This document shows, piece by piece, positions 1 to 8,810 of a stretch of 26,133 nt of DNA. A program made the translations under genes and the position numbers. The notes beneath the pieces were generated by a model that saw nothing but the letters and a program-made list of their open reading frames with translations, had not been told where the DNA came from and ran no database searches. Source of the DNA: CAYYYP01 sp964475985 (GTDB taxonomy: Bacteria; Bdellovibrionota; UBA1018; CAYHWW01); contig CAYYYP010000050.1 of NCBI GenBank assembly GCA_964475985.1, positions 1 to 26,133 on the forward strand, in the 5' to 3' direction. Position 1 is the stretch's first letter. Each line of letters begins with the position of its first letter.

Positions 1-159
1 TTTTTCAACCCCGATAATTTTAGCTTCAACTTTTATACCTTGGTTCCAAACCATAAATTTTCGGTAGCCGTCATAGGCACTACCTAAAAAAAGGAGGCAA
101 CTTAAACCAAGGGTCCAGGTTGGCAACGCGTCACGAAAGTAAAAATAACTTATTTGAAT
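1..159 (-). CDS. possible membrane protein, 3' part beyond window (partial)
   Basis: The minus strand is open from the last in-frame stop (TGA, near 186) to base 1. From about 126 it reads as a hydrophobic helix (LGLSCLLFLGSAYDGY) followed by RKFMVWNQGIKVEAKIIGVE. A membrane helix followed by a short polar stretch and a beta strand of the form 'G-x-K-V-E-A-x-I-I-G-V' resembles the start of DUF3592-type small membrane proteins. That family assignment is an inference from shape only. There is no ATG. Candidate starts are TTG at 126 or ATT at 159, the latter just downstream of an AGAGGGG sequence. It would be divergent from the gene starting at 256. It could also be a chance open frame. Confidence 0.35.
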   Translation of the reverse strand, partial: MQISYFYFRDALPTWTLGLSCLLFLGSAYDGYRKFMVWNQGIKVEAKIIGVEK

Positions 160-255
160 AAAGGTCCCCTCTACAGAAAGTATCGGTTTGTTTCAGTTTT
201 TATGCATCAATAAATTTCTAAAGAAATAATTCCTTTACTCCGATACGAGGATTGC

Positions 256-1438
256 ATGAAAAAAGCGTTTATCTTTCTGATGCTGACCCTGGGACTGCTC
301 ACCAAGATGTCCTTGGCCGTGGATGGGGAATATAATTTTTCTCGGGAAGTCATGATTCAGCAACCTCCAGGCGTTTCGGAAGAATGCTGCANNNNNNNNN
401 NGTTGCGATCATTTTGATACCCACGGAAACCCCGAACGCATGTGCCGCCAGGTGAGGGAGGTTTTTGATGGAAATGGAAGAGGTTATTTTATTCACTATC
501 TAATGGCTACGGAAAGGCTGCTGGTCGACTACCGAGTAGAGCGTCGCATTGTCATGGCGGCCCTGGATCAACTTTTGCGCCGCACGGCGCGGCTTCCGGA
601 GGATATGCAACCGCCTTGTCCGCACCCCGAAGTGGGTTGTCCTACCTTGGTGCAACGCCCGCCCTTGAGCACAAGACTTTCTGATTACATCAGAAGACTG
701 AGTAGAAATCGTGGGCCCTATCTAGCGCCCGCGGAGGTCACGAGTATCATTCAAGTCATGAATGGTTTTGAAAACGAACTTGCGCAAAGGCTTTCGGACT
801 TGGATGAAGCCAATCGCACGGCCGCCATCTCACCCCTAGCATCCGGCGCTCCGCGCCCCCCAGTTTCGGCTCCTCCACGCACTTCATCCCGTAGAGTTGG
901 CGCATGGACTTCTTCTCTGAATGAAACGCCAAGCGAAAACTTAGATGGAAGTTTAGCCTTAACCCATGACCTTTTGCGCACATTAACCAGAGCGGCCACT
1001 AGAATGCGAAGGGCCCAATCGGCGGATGCCGCTCGTACGGCGGCTTTTAACCAAAGAATCATCGCTGAGCATTTACGCTTAAGCCCTGAAGAACAAGGCT
1101 ATTACGCTCGCTGCGGTGCCACGTTAGAGCTTGCTCGAAGGAATATGGACAGTTTCCTAAGTTTTAGCCAGGCCACCGAAATCATACGTTTTGAAGGCGA
1201 AGCCCTAGGGTCGGCCTGCCGAGAAACGCCTAACTACGACACCGAAATGAATACGCTCCTTGATCAAAGGGAAGCCCTATGCCGGAACACCTACGCGGCG
1301 GCAGGTACCGAGACAAGGATCTGTACGCCAACCCAGATGCAGCAGTTCAGGGTGAACTACAATTACCGGCAGCGAAGTAGTGCTCCAGAGGGTGCCGAAA
1401 CCCCCGCGCCTGCCGAACCTGCGCAACCGGGTAATTAA
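256..1438 (+). CDS. secreted protein of unknown function, interrupted by an assembly gap
   Basis: ATG at 256 follows CGAGGA at a reasonable ribosome-binding distance and opens a clear signal peptide (MKKAFIFLMLTLGLLTKMSLA, cleavage before VDGEYN). The frame runs to the N run at 392-401. Beyond it another frame continues as CDHFDTHGNPERMCRQ and stays open to 1438. The two parts differ in frame only because the ten N are a placeholder, so I treat them as one gene of roughly 390 residues. The mature protein is mostly helical with scattered cysteines, including a CC pair just before the gap and a Cys at 404 just after it. A Pro/Ala/Ser-rich linker lies near 840-900 and the C-terminal tail is Pro/Ala/Glu-rich. 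No family recognised. It is followed 81 bp later by another secreted protein on the same strand. Confidence 0.75.
392..401. other. assembly gap (10 N)
   Basis: Ten consecutive N inside the first gene. The reading frames on either side are out of register by one base if the gap is taken as exactly 10, so its true length is unknown. A gap of 9 or 12 bases, or any other length that is a multiple of three, would restore the frame. Confidence 0.97.
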
Positions 1439-1484
1439 TTCGGAAAACTCATAGCGGTCGCTGAGCTCCATTTATATAAAGTAT

Positions 1485-1513
1485 TTGTATTTAATAAAAA
1501 GCTAGCCTAAAAG
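1485..1513 (+). promoter_or_regulatory. predicted sigma70-type promoter, leaderless start
   Basis: TTGTAT at 1485-1490, a 17-bp AT-rich spacer, then TAAAAG at 1508-1513. The ATG at 1520 lies 6 nt after the -10 hexamer, so transcription would begin at or next to the start codon. There is no Shine-Dalgarno sequence in front of this gene, which fits a leaderless transcript. Confidence 0.5.
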
Positions 1514-1519
1514 CGGCAA

Positions 1520-2551
1520 ATGCCGCCAAAATCTCGCATTTCGCTTACGCTTATAGCGCTTTTCCTTCTCAGCCAAACGCCTGTCCAAGCCGGAGTTTTA
1601 AGCTGGTGCCGTTCAGCCTTAGGAGAGGTCACTGAATATTTTCGTCCGTTCAAACCAGGGCGTCTAGTTCATAAGGATTGGCACAATGGAGAACTCCAAG
1701 AGCATGAAGTTGCAGGCATGGTGCTGAACAGCAAAGCTGAGGTTTATCGTGCATTGTACATGTTTCATCGCATGTACGATCCAGCCGGCCCGCGAAACGC
1801 ATCCCTTCACGATATGCCAGCACTCGGTGTCTCCGGAACGGCGTCGCTCAAACACTATTTTTCGGCGTTGCCCGGTGCTCAAACCGATACGGTGTTGCAA
1901 GAAATTTTGGCTAAAATTCAAACGCTAGTCGATGAAGCGAGTATTAGCGAAACCCATTTAAGATTTGAGTACAACGCCACTGGAACCGCGTTCTGGAAAA
2001 CGGCCGTTAGAATCCGAAAAATTGGCACCCAATACGTGTTGTATCTATGGGTCCCATTTATAGAAAATGAACCAACCATCGATATTGCCCTAGCGCTTGG
2101 CGCCGCAGTTGCGATCGGCCCCGCAGAGATTTTGGTTAGCGTGGCCGCGAACGGTGAGCGGGCTTCGATAGACTTAGGGGATGCACTAGGACATGCATTT
2201 TCCCAAAGAGACATTCTAAAAATCGTACGGGATACCGTCGTCGCAAGTCGAACTCTATTTATTCCCGACGGTGTTCCCCTAAAAATCGCCGGCAGGACTT
2301 ATAGAATTGCCGTAAACATGCGGCAGGCGGGTTCGCTTAAGAATCTCCCAGTAGAGGCCGATGGGACCATAATTACGGCACAGATTGCAAAGGTAGGAAG
2401 CCGAATTCGCCAAAACGCTGAGGATTACTTTGGTGGTCCTTATTTGATTATTCGTATTGAAGACCTCAACGGGAATCCCTTTGTTACAGCTGAAGATCAA
2501 AGCGCGTTAGATGAAGCCACTCAGATCGTTCTAAGGGCACTCAATCTTTAA
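1520..2551 (+). CDS. secreted protein of unknown function
   Basis: 343 residues with a good signal peptide (MPPKSRISLTLIALFLLSQTPVQA, cleavage before GVLSWC). The mature part has a mix of helices and strands. Around residues 145-200 it shows alternating strand-like segments (FWKTAVRIRKIGTQYVLYLWV), then an Ala-rich helix (IALALGAAVAIGPAEILVSVA), and near the end LIIRIEDLNGNPFVTAED. I recognise no family. The start is supported by the signal peptide and by a promoter-like element directly upstream (1485-1513), not by a ribosome-binding site. It lies on the same strand as the preceding secreted protein and the VOC protein that follows. Function unknown; probably periplasmic. Confidence 0.8.
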   Translation: MPPKSRISLTLIALFLLSQTPVQAGVLSWCRSALGEVTEYFRPFKPGRLVHKDWHNGELQEHEVAGMVLNSKAEVYRALYMFHRMYDPAGPRNASLHDMPALGVSGTASLKHYFSALPGAQTDTVLQEILAKIQTLVDEASISETHLRFEYNATGTAFWKTAVRIRKIGTQYVLYLWVPFIENEPTIDIALALGAAVAIGPAEILVSVAANGERASIDLGDALGHAFSQRDILKIVRDTVVASRTLFIPDGVPLKIAGRTYRIAVNMRQAGSLKNLPVEADGTIITAQIAKVGSRIRQNAEDYFGGPYLIIRIEDLNGNPFVTAEDQSALDEATQIVLRALNL

Positions 2552-2591
2552 TTCCCTAATCGGCCGCTGGGAACCTTCTTGAAGTTGCTTC

Positions 2592-2622
2592 TTTCCTGAT
2601 GTGAACTGAACATCAGAGGAAA
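2592..2622 (+). promoter_or_regulatory. hairpin covering the ribosome-binding site of the VOC gene
   Basis: CTGATGT (2596-2602) and ACATCAG (2610-2616) form a perfect 7-bp inverted repeat with a GAACTGA loop. The stem can be lengthened by TTTCC (2592-2596) pairing with GGAAA (2618-2622), leaving two bases bulged. The 3' arm contains AGAGGAAA, the likely Shine-Dalgarno sequence for the ATG at 2627. It could be a translational control hairpin or a dimeric repressor operator. It is not a convincing terminator because no T run follows. Confidence 0.4.
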
Positions 2623-2626
2623 TCCC

Positions 2627-3004
2627 ATGTTTCAAGGTTTAAGAACGGTGATCTACAACGTAAGTCCAGCTAATTTAAAAAATGCGACCGAGTGGTACAC
2701 GAAAATTCTCGGTAAAAAGCCCTATTTTGAAGAGGTTTTTTATGTCGGATTCAGTGTCGGCGGGTTTGAATTGGGACTGCACCCCGTTGAGGAAAAAATC
2801 ATTTTAGGTAACAGTCTACAAGCTTATTGGGGCGTACCGAATATCGGTGAGGCACTAGCGCATTGCCTACAGAATGGCGCCAAACTAGACGAAGACGTTC
2901 GGGATGTAGGCGGAGATATTAAAGTCGCCACAGTACGTGATCCCTTTGGAAATCTGCTGGGCTTAATTCAAAATCCAAATTTTAAGGCTGACCTCACAGT
3001 TTAA
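2627..3004 (+). CDS. VOC (glyoxalase/bleomycin-resistance fold) family protein
   Basis: 125 residues, the usual size of a single VOC module pair. The N-terminal beta-alpha unit (LRTVIYNVSPANLKNATEWYTKILG, residues 5-29) and the closing motif DPFGNLLGLIQNP (105-117) are typical of the superfamily. The usual metal ligands are largely missing: the first strand has Thr/Val rather than His or Gln, and the final strand has GLIQ rather than an ELx Glu. Only H52 sits near a ligand position. It is therefore more likely a binding protein or a metal-independent enzyme than a true glyoxalase I. It is cytoplasmic (no signal peptide), has a clear AGAGGAAA ribosome-binding site, and converges on the vWA gene with only 19 bp between the stops. 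Confidence 0.85.
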   Translation: MFQGLRTVIYNVSPANLKNATEWYTKILGKKPYFEEVFYVGFSVGGFELGLHPVEEKIILGNSLQAYWGVPNIGEALAHCLQNGAKLDEDVRDVGGDIKVATVRDPFGNLLGLIQNPNFKADLTV

Positions 3005-3023
3005 TACAGTTATCAGACATGAC

Positions 3024-5450
3024 TCATTCGTCAGGCAGTCCTTCGCAGAAAAGAATACGGCTAGATAGATTTAGATTTACCACCCTTGCGACGGCGCTGC
3101 GGACGGCTTGCAACTGCGGAGCAATGAGCTGACCGAATTGTCGATAAAACAAGCGGCTTTTGGTTGCGGTTTCTTCGCGGCACCTAGCGCGGGATCCTGA
3201 GGATTCACTAAATTCAATCGGCCTTATCCAACTCAAAATTTGAGCGGCAACGTTTTGGCCTAATCGAATTAGAATTTGTTCTAAGTCAGCGGACGGGATG
3301 GCCGTAAGGGCAGTCGCTAGGACGGCAATACTTTTTTGATTCCAACTCTCAACCAGAGTAACAGCTTCGTGGTCCAAAATCGCGGGGACTCGTTCATGTA
3401 ACTCTCGTAGAAATTCCTGGGCCTGGCGCTCTATTTCGGCCTGGGCAGCCTGCCGTGCCGCAATGGCAGGGTCGATAGTGGTTTCACTTTCCTCGGGCCT
3501 ACTCACCAAATGAACAAGATAGTTCTCCATGGCCTCTCGCCTTGCAAGTTGTATCGCCTGCTGCTCCGTCGCGATGGCGTGCGACAAAACCGTAAGTTCC
3601 GTAGGGGTGCCAATGGGTAAACTGCTGGCTAAAACTTCCAAGAGGTGCGATCCGGCTTTGCGTACCGTACCTTCCGGTAAAGTATTTCCATTGATACGAA
3701 CCTCAAAATGGTCGTTGAGGGGTTGCTCTAAAGAAATGGGAACCCAGCGCGTAAGTGGCGGCGTAGTAATTTCATGAAGTCTATCTAAAATATGGGAGCG
3801 AAAAGAAGCTTCCGTGAATGCGACCCTTTCGCCTAGTGGACCAAGCTCAGTGATCAAGTCATCAAATTGATGATGATGATCAATCCCAAGGTAACTTTCG
3901 TCATTTAGGGTCTCGGTCATATCGGGAGCGGCTAAGAGCGTAACCTTAACCTGCCCCGTGGTCATTGCGCCCAAACGCTGTAGAAAGGTCTCGGGTAAAA
4001 CGGGGTCCACCCCATCGTCTTCATCCGTAAATATAATCAAAAACAAATCTGAGTGAGGCCTTAAGTTGGGTGCGAGGTGTTCAATGGTTGCCCTAGTATG
4101 CCTTTCCCGTCCATCACCGCGTTGCCGGTAAGCTTGGGTCACGTACTGCATGGCTGTACTGAGAAACGCCGGATCGTGGCTTGAAATCGCAAGGGGCCGG
4201 TAAACGTTTACGTCCTGAGTTAGAGGAGCCCGAAACATCGTTAGTGGACCAGACCCATTGGGACCACTTGAACCATAACCTCCGCCCATAGATGAATAAG
4301 AAGAACTTTGGGCATCATTCAGATTTCCCAAGCCCATTCCAAAAGCTGAACCTAAATTAAAATCGTGATTATCCGTGGCGCCAGAATAACTCTGGGTGAA
4401 AAGGATTAACTTGGTTTCGACTGGCAGCTGTCCAGCAACCCTTAAGAACTCAGGAAAAATTTCCCGCGCAAAGATTGGCCCCACCGTCGACATGCTTCCT
4501 GAGTTATCTAACAAAATTGCAATGTCCACGCCTTGGAATGCTGTGGCGACTTCTTCATGTTCCGTCTCTAAGCGGGGCAGTACAAGCGGTGCGCAACCGG
4601 ATCCTACGGCCGTAGTCGCGGTGAACTGGCCTTCGGTGAATCCTTGCAGGGCCGCATCGACACTGCACCAAGGAGTTTCTCCTGCCGAAGCCCCGCCGCT
4701 AGAAACATTAACCGCTAGTGGCAAGGTGTAAAGTGATCGCAATATCACCGATGGAGCATTCAATTCGGTGATGAACCGATTCACATTCGAGCATTCCATA
4801 AGAAACCTGGCATCTCCGGCCGACATGCATGGATAAAGGCAAATCAACATCGCTTGATAGGCATTTCGAACTAGGGCCTTATCTGCATCACTTAAGCTCT
4901 GCTTATGTTGCGCTTGAAAGCGCTCAAATAAACTAAAAATATTTTCATCAAAACAGCGCAGCAAAGTACGATCTTCTACGAGATTCAGTGCCGGATGGTC
5001 GGGACGTAAAACTCTGCCGCGAATAAGTTGTTCTGCGAGAGTAATTTCACCGTGCCCCGGTGGCCGTTGCCTCGCATCGGGCAAGGTGAGTGGAATTTCA
5101 TGCTCGTTCATGGGTAAGTGCGGCGGTAACGGTATAGGCGGCCCAGCGGATGTAGAATTCGCAGGAGGTAAGGTGATGCCAGGCGCAATGGTGGGAGTGG
5201 TGGTGCTTAACGTCGCCGCAGTTTCATGGCGTAAACGTTCTACCTCCCGCTCCCGGTTGCGGTTTTCTATAGCGTCAATATCCGTTGCGAGGTCATTGAG
5301 CGTTTGTTCAAGCCGCTGGCAAGCGGGTGCTGGGTCGTTGGCATCGAGGCAGATTCCCGGCGACGCAAGTTGCGCCTGACAAAGCGCGGGCAGTATCGCA
5401 AGTAAGAACGCTAGTTTTTGCAGATATAATCTCTTTTTATTTACGGGCAT
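3024..5450 (-). CDS. secreted von Willebrand factor A domain protein
   Basis: 808 residues. A signal peptide occupies residues 1-26 (LAFLLAILPALCQA, then QLASPG). A predicted coiled coil (about 48-80), a Pro-rich linker (85-125) and a helical segment with several Cys (150-290) follow. The vWA domain begins near 305: VDIAILLDNSGSMS carries the MIDAS motif DxSxS (D315, S317, S319). The second acidic cluster FTDEDDG lies at 474-480. A Gly/Ser/Asn-rich insertion (about 366-404) sits inside the vWA domain. Residues 555-625 look like a beta domain and 655-690 like another coiled coil. vWA domains bind protein ligands through a divalent metal, so an extracytoplasmic adhesion or assembly role is plausible. 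The start is the ATG before MPVNKKRLYL. No clear ribosome-binding site is seen. Confidence 0.85.
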   Translation of the reverse strand: MPVNKKRLYLQKLAFLLAILPALCQAQLASPGICLDANDPAPACQRLEQTLNDLATDIDAIENRNREREVERLRHETAATLSTTTPTIAPGITLPPANSTSAGPPIPLPPHLPMNEHEIPLTLPDARQRPPGHGEITLAEQLIRGRVLRPDHPALNLVEDRTLLRCFDENIFSLFERFQAQHKQSLSDADKALVRNAYQAMLICLYPCMSAGDARFLMECSNVNRFITELNAPSVILRSLYTLPLAVNVSSGGASAGETPWCSVDAALQGFTEGQFTATTAVGSGCAPLVLPRLETEHEEVATAFQGVDIAILLDNSGSMSTVGPIFAREIFPEFLRVAGQLPVETKLILFTQSYSGATDNHDFNLGSAFGMGLGNLNDAQSSSYSSMGGGYGSSGPNGSGPLTMFRAPLTQDVNVYRPLAISSHDPAFLSTAMQYVTQAYRQRGDGRERHTRATIEHLAPNLRPHSDLFLIIFTDEDDGVDPVLPETFLQRLGAMTTGQVKVTLLAAPDMTETLNDESYLGIDHHHQFDDLITELGPLGERVAFTEASFRSHILDRLHEITTPPLTRWVPISLEQPLNDHFEVRINGNTLPEGTVRKAGSHLLEVLASSLPIGTPTELTVLSHAIATEQQAIQLARREAMENYLVHLVSRPEESETTIDPAIAARQAAQAEIERQAQEFLRELHERVPAILDHEAVTLVESWNQKSIAVLATALTAIPSADLEQILIRLGQNVAAQILSWIRPIEFSESSGSRARCREETATKSRLFYRQFGQLIAPQLQAVRSAVARVVNLNLSSRILFCEGLPDE

Positions 5451-5501
5451 TTTTGAAGCTGATTTGTACTTGGAAGCAGGCCTAAATACAACGAAATTGA
5501 A

Positions 5502-6395
5502 CTAAACGTCTAAGAGCTTCCGTTTGCGATGTTGATCATAAAAAATGCAGAATACTGAAGAAAGAATAACCACCATTCCTAAAATTTTATGAAGGTCTAC
5601 CGGCTCGTTTAAAATTAGGTGACCAAAAATCACCGTAAGGACCGGGCAAACGTAGGCGAAGGTCATGGATACGGCCGGTGAAAAATGCTGAACCACATGC
5701 ACATAGGAGCTATAGGCGATGATGGAACCAAAAATCACTAGGTAAGCCCATGCAATGCTGGCCTGGAGGGTTGGATCGGGAAATGGTTCTCCGATTGCGA
5801 GAGCTACAATGAGTACCGCAATTCCGCCAAAAAGCTGCTGGTAGGCTGAACCCACTAAGGCTGAACAGGAAAGCGGCTTTCTTCTTTGCAAATGCGTACT
5901 GAAAGACCAAAGAATTGCGCTAAGCAGTACGGTCAAGGTGGGAATGAGTAGGGTGCTAGTTTTTGAAAAAAGGTCAAACCCACCCAGCAAAACCATCCCA
6001 CCTAAAGCGGTGAACGCTGCCAGTATTACGGCTAAAGAAGGGGACTTTCGGTCAAGCACACACCCCACCAAAATTGTCCATATGGGCAGAGTGCTAAATA
6101 CGAGGGTCGCGTATCCGGCATCGATCCACTGCTCAGCCCACATTACAAAAGCATTTCCGCAGAGCCAGATGAGAATTCCAGAAACCGCACACACGATGAG
6201 GTCGCGGCGTTTCATTTTTAATTCTAGTCCACGAAACTTTGCCCAACTAAAAAGTAAAAGGCTTGCAACCGCGAGTCGTGACGCCGCTACCGAGAAGGGC
6301 TGAAATCCAGAATTTCCAACAACCGCTGCGCGCATGGCAACGAACGTACTGCCCCAGACCAGGTATACAATTCCAAGATGAATGTATGAATTCAT
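5502..6395 (-). CDS. EamA-type DMT superfamily transporter
   Basis: About 297 residues from the ATG at 6395. It has ten hydrophobic segments arranged as two five-helix EamA repeats. The N-terminal signature IVYLVWGSTFVAMRAAV and the late YVCPVLTVIFGHLILNEPVD (helix 9 and the loop to helix 10) are characteristic of RhaT/YdcZ/EamA exporters of metabolites or amino acids. The substrate cannot be told from sequence. The open frame extends upstream to a TTG at 6437. I prefer 6395 because it begins right at the first membrane helix, though neither start has a good ribosome-binding site. The gene lies directly downstream of the 733-residue secreted protein (14-56 bp gap) on the same strand and may be cotranscribed with it. 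Confidence 0.88.
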   Translation of the reverse strand: MNSYIHLGIVYLVWGSTFVAMRAAVVGNSGFQPFSVAASRLAVASLLLFSWAKFRGLELKMKRRDLIVCAVSGILIWLCGNAFVMWAEQWIDAGYATLVFSTLPIWTILVGCVLDRKSPSLAVILAAFTALGGMVLLGGFDLFSKTSTLLIPTLTVLLSAILWSFSTHLQRRKPLSCSALVGSAYQQLFGGIAVLIVALAIGEPFPDPTLQASIAWAYLVIFGSIIAYSSYVHVVQHFSPAVSMTFAYVCPVLTVIFGHLILNEPVDLHKILGMVVILSSVFCIFYDQHRKRKLLDV

Positions 6396-6451
6396 GAACG
6401 GGGTATACGTGAAGGAGCTCCGCCATGAAACGACCAAATTTTTTTAAGAAT

Positions 6452-8653
6452 CTACGGCCTAAATATTAGCGGATAATACAAAGCCGGCGAACGCTCAAGC
6501 GGAGCCGCCATTAATCGACGCTGCCTCTCTGATGCGCCAGACTGGAAAACCCAAAGAAACGCCCTAATCTCATGATCTTCATACCTTCCGCCCGGATCAA
6601 AAACCGCGGTCACTGAGGCCAGCGCCAGAGGAAAGAACCTTCGCATGCCACGTTCACGCCAATGAGTCGTTAAAATTTTTAAAGCGTCTCTCATTACCGA
6701 TTGGCCGCTTGCATTGAAGATTCTAATAACTTCTTGCATCGCAGAGCTACTTCGCAAAAGTTGAGGACGTTCAGCTAAGACATAAAGTAGAAAATTTGGG
6801 CCAACGCTATCCATGGACGAAACTTCAAGCACTTGCCTTGAAGTTCGCAAAATACGCCGCTCAACCAAAGCTTCGGCGAAGGCAAGCCTCGTCGTAGGCT
6901 CTGAAATGCCGGCGATGAGTCCGCTAAGTTGGCGTATGCCCCGGGTGGTTTCTGGGTGGAGCAACAGATAGTTTGCCAGGAGTGCGCGTTGTGAATCAAC
7001 GGCCACGTGGGGCAGTGCCCCCAAAAGTCTCGCTAGCGAAGTGGTTCGAAGTTCTCGATCGATCGCAAAAACCAACGCTGGCTCTAGAAAATCTGGGAAT
7101 ACAACGCCGCTAGTGCGAAGTTCATTCAAGTGAGTTTGCCACCAGTCTAAATCGCGCATTTCAGAAAACTCTCTAAACAACCGGCGAATCTCATCTGGGG
7201 TGTCGTTAGCCGCGATTGTCATGTGGGTCTGGAGGGAAAGCCCAGCAAAATAGAATTCCCATAAACGCATTTTCCGTTCGGCTATTTCTCCTTGAGTTCG
7301 GTCGGTACCGGTTGTGGTGCTGCCGGCTCGGTCCATATTTCCTTGACGGTCCGGATTCAAATGACGTTGCCGTTCCAGCGCCATAAAGATGCTCATAATG
7401 CCGCGGTGATCTAACCGGTTTAAGGGATTTGAGATCAGGCGCCAAACGTAATTCATCAAGGGAGATAAACCTCTTGAGCCTTCTATTGTACGTAAAAGAG
7501 CGAGATGACCTTGCACTTCGGCGAAGGATAGGAGGCCACGTCGCCCTTCAAGGTGGGCCGACAAATATTCGCTAACAATGCGCACTCGTGCTTGAGCATC
7601 AATTCCATCCGTTAATTGCACGACTTCATCGAAGGTCAGACTGCGGCCTCCTTCCAGTGACAAAACTCTTGCGAAGCGCAAGCTGTAACGGTGAGGAGCG
7701 TCGGAATTAATTCTAGTGTGTACCTCATCCGAATCGTCGAAAAAGTAACCTTCGGTGAAAACAGATTGGTCTTCGCTTCGTCGAGGCCAGTTGATCCGTG
7801 AGAGCTCTTCTAGCTCAATTAGGGCGGGAACTGCCATTTCTTGGTGCGTAGCCACGAATAAAAAAGCAAGTGCGCCCGCCATTCGGCGCTTACTGGAGGC
7901 AATGGCTTTTCGAATTTGATTGGCCCCCGGTTCCGGACCTTCTTCTCTAAATGTTTCATCCCAACTATCGCTCATTCTACGCCATACCCCTCGGCGGTAA
8001 GGGCTGACAAGCGGTCTGCGCTGGAAGGAGTGCACACGCCTTGAAATATAAGTATCGGAGGCTTCACTAAAGATGGTTGCGATGAGAACTTTTACGTCGC
8101 TGATCGAGAGTGTTGCAACCAAACTTAAAACTTCTCTTTTTGCGGCTAAAAATTCAGCCTCCGATCCGTTCTCAAATCCTCTGCGCAAACCATGATATTC
8201 AGAATTGGCTAATGCTTCGTGAAGTTCACGGGAGGTGAACCTTGGTTCGTCTGAAGCTGGAGTTTCGTCGCTGAGCATTGGCGTCTGAACCATCAAAAGA
8301 AGATCTAGGATGCGCTGGACTTGAGGGGCAACGGCCGGTGCCGTAGGAAGTACGGCATTGGTTACTTGATTCCGGGCGATCCTCGTTTCGTTCCATTCCT
8401 GAGCGCTATTGGCGCCAGATCGCAAACCTAAAAGCGCAGCCACCGTAGCTAGCCCAACTTTCACCTTATTCGCACGTACGAGGCGCCCGGAGCGACGCAG
8501 AAAGGATTCGCATTTCTCAACTTTAAGATCCACCCCAAAGCCGCGAGGATTCTCAATCCCATAGCCAGGTTGGGCGAGCGCAAAAACTAGAAGAATAGAA
8601 CAGAGAGTTCGGCGGCGAGAAAATAGTTTTTGTGCGAATTCGGTAAATGACAT
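6452..8653 (-). CDS. large secreted alpha-helical protein of unknown function
   Basis: 733 residues. The N-terminus has a basic region (SRRRT) and a hydrophobic stretch LCSILLVFALAQPGYG (about 17-32) consistent with a signal peptide. A second hydrophobic stretch follows at about 65-80 (VGLATVAALLGLRSGA). The rest is nearly all amphipathic helix, rich in Leu, Arg and Glu, with short helical segments such as LARLLGALPHVAVDSQRALLANYLLL that resemble HEAT/ARM-like solenoid repeats. That comparison is by appearance only. No catalytic motif recognised. A strong promoter-like element lies immediately upstream (8661-8690), with the ATG 7 nt beyond the -10 box. It is divergent from the secreted protein at 8811. 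Confidence 0.8.
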   Translation of the reverse strand: MSFTEFAQKLFSRRRTLCSILLVFALAQPGYGIENPRGFGVDLKVEKCESFLRRSGRLVRANKVKVGLATVAALLGLRSGANSAQEWNETRIARNQVTNAVLPTAPAVAPQVQRILDLLLMVQTPMLSDETPASDEPRFTSRELHEALANSEYHGLRRGFENGSEAEFLAAKREVLSLVATLSISDVKVLIATIFSEASDTYISRRVHSFQRRPLVSPYRRGVWRRMSDSWDETFREEGPEPGANQIRKAIASSKRRMAGALAFLFVATHQEMAVPALIELEELSRINWPRRSEDQSVFTEGYFFDDSDEVHTRINSDAPHRYSLRFARVLSLEGGRSLTFDEVVQLTDGIDAQARVRIVSEYLSAHLEGRRGLLSFAEVQGHLALLRTIEGSRGLSPLMNYVWRLISNPLNRLDHRGIMSIFMALERQRHLNPDRQGNMDRAGSTTTGTDRTQGEIAERKMRLWEFYFAGLSLQTHMTIAANDTPDEIRRLFREFSEMRDLDWWQTHLNELRTSGVVFPDFLEPALVFAIDRELRTTSLARLLGALPHVAVDSQRALLANYLLLHPETTRGIRQLSGLIAGISEPTTRLAFAEALVERRILRTSRQVLEVSSMDSVGPNFLLYVLAERPQLLRSSSAMQEVIRIFNASGQSVMRDALKILTTHWRERGMRRFFPLALASVTAVFDPGGRYEDHEIRAFLWVFQSGASERQRRLMAAPLERSPALYYPLIFRP

Positions 8654-8660
8654 TAGCGGC

Positions 8661-8690
8661 CGTATATCAAGACTGGGTAACGGCAGTCAA
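8661..8690 (-). promoter_or_regulatory. predicted promoter for the 733-residue gene, leaderless start
   Basis: On the minus strand: TTGACT (8685-8690), an 18-bp spacer, TATACG (8661-8666), then seven bases (GCCGCTA) and the ATG at 8653. With the usual 6-8 nt from -10 to +1, transcription would start at or one base before the ATG. No Shine-Dalgarno sequence is present. Confidence 0.55.
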
Positions 8691-8775
8691 TAAATAATAT
8701 TTACATTAACCGTGCCCGATCAATAAAGTTACCGGACTGCCCCATTCCTGGGGCCCAAGGCCATTCTCAACGGTT

Positions 8776-8804
8776 TTGACTTTAAAGCATCAGGTTGGTA
8801 CGTG
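8776..8804 (+). promoter_or_regulatory. possible promoter for the 600-residue gene
   Basis: TTGACT (8776-8781), a 17-bp spacer and TACGTG (8799-8804), with the ATG at 8811 six bases further on. The spacing matches the other leaderless-type promoters in the window. The -10 box is poor, so this is weak evidence taken alone. Confidence 0.3.
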
Positions 8805-8810
8805 GCTCAA

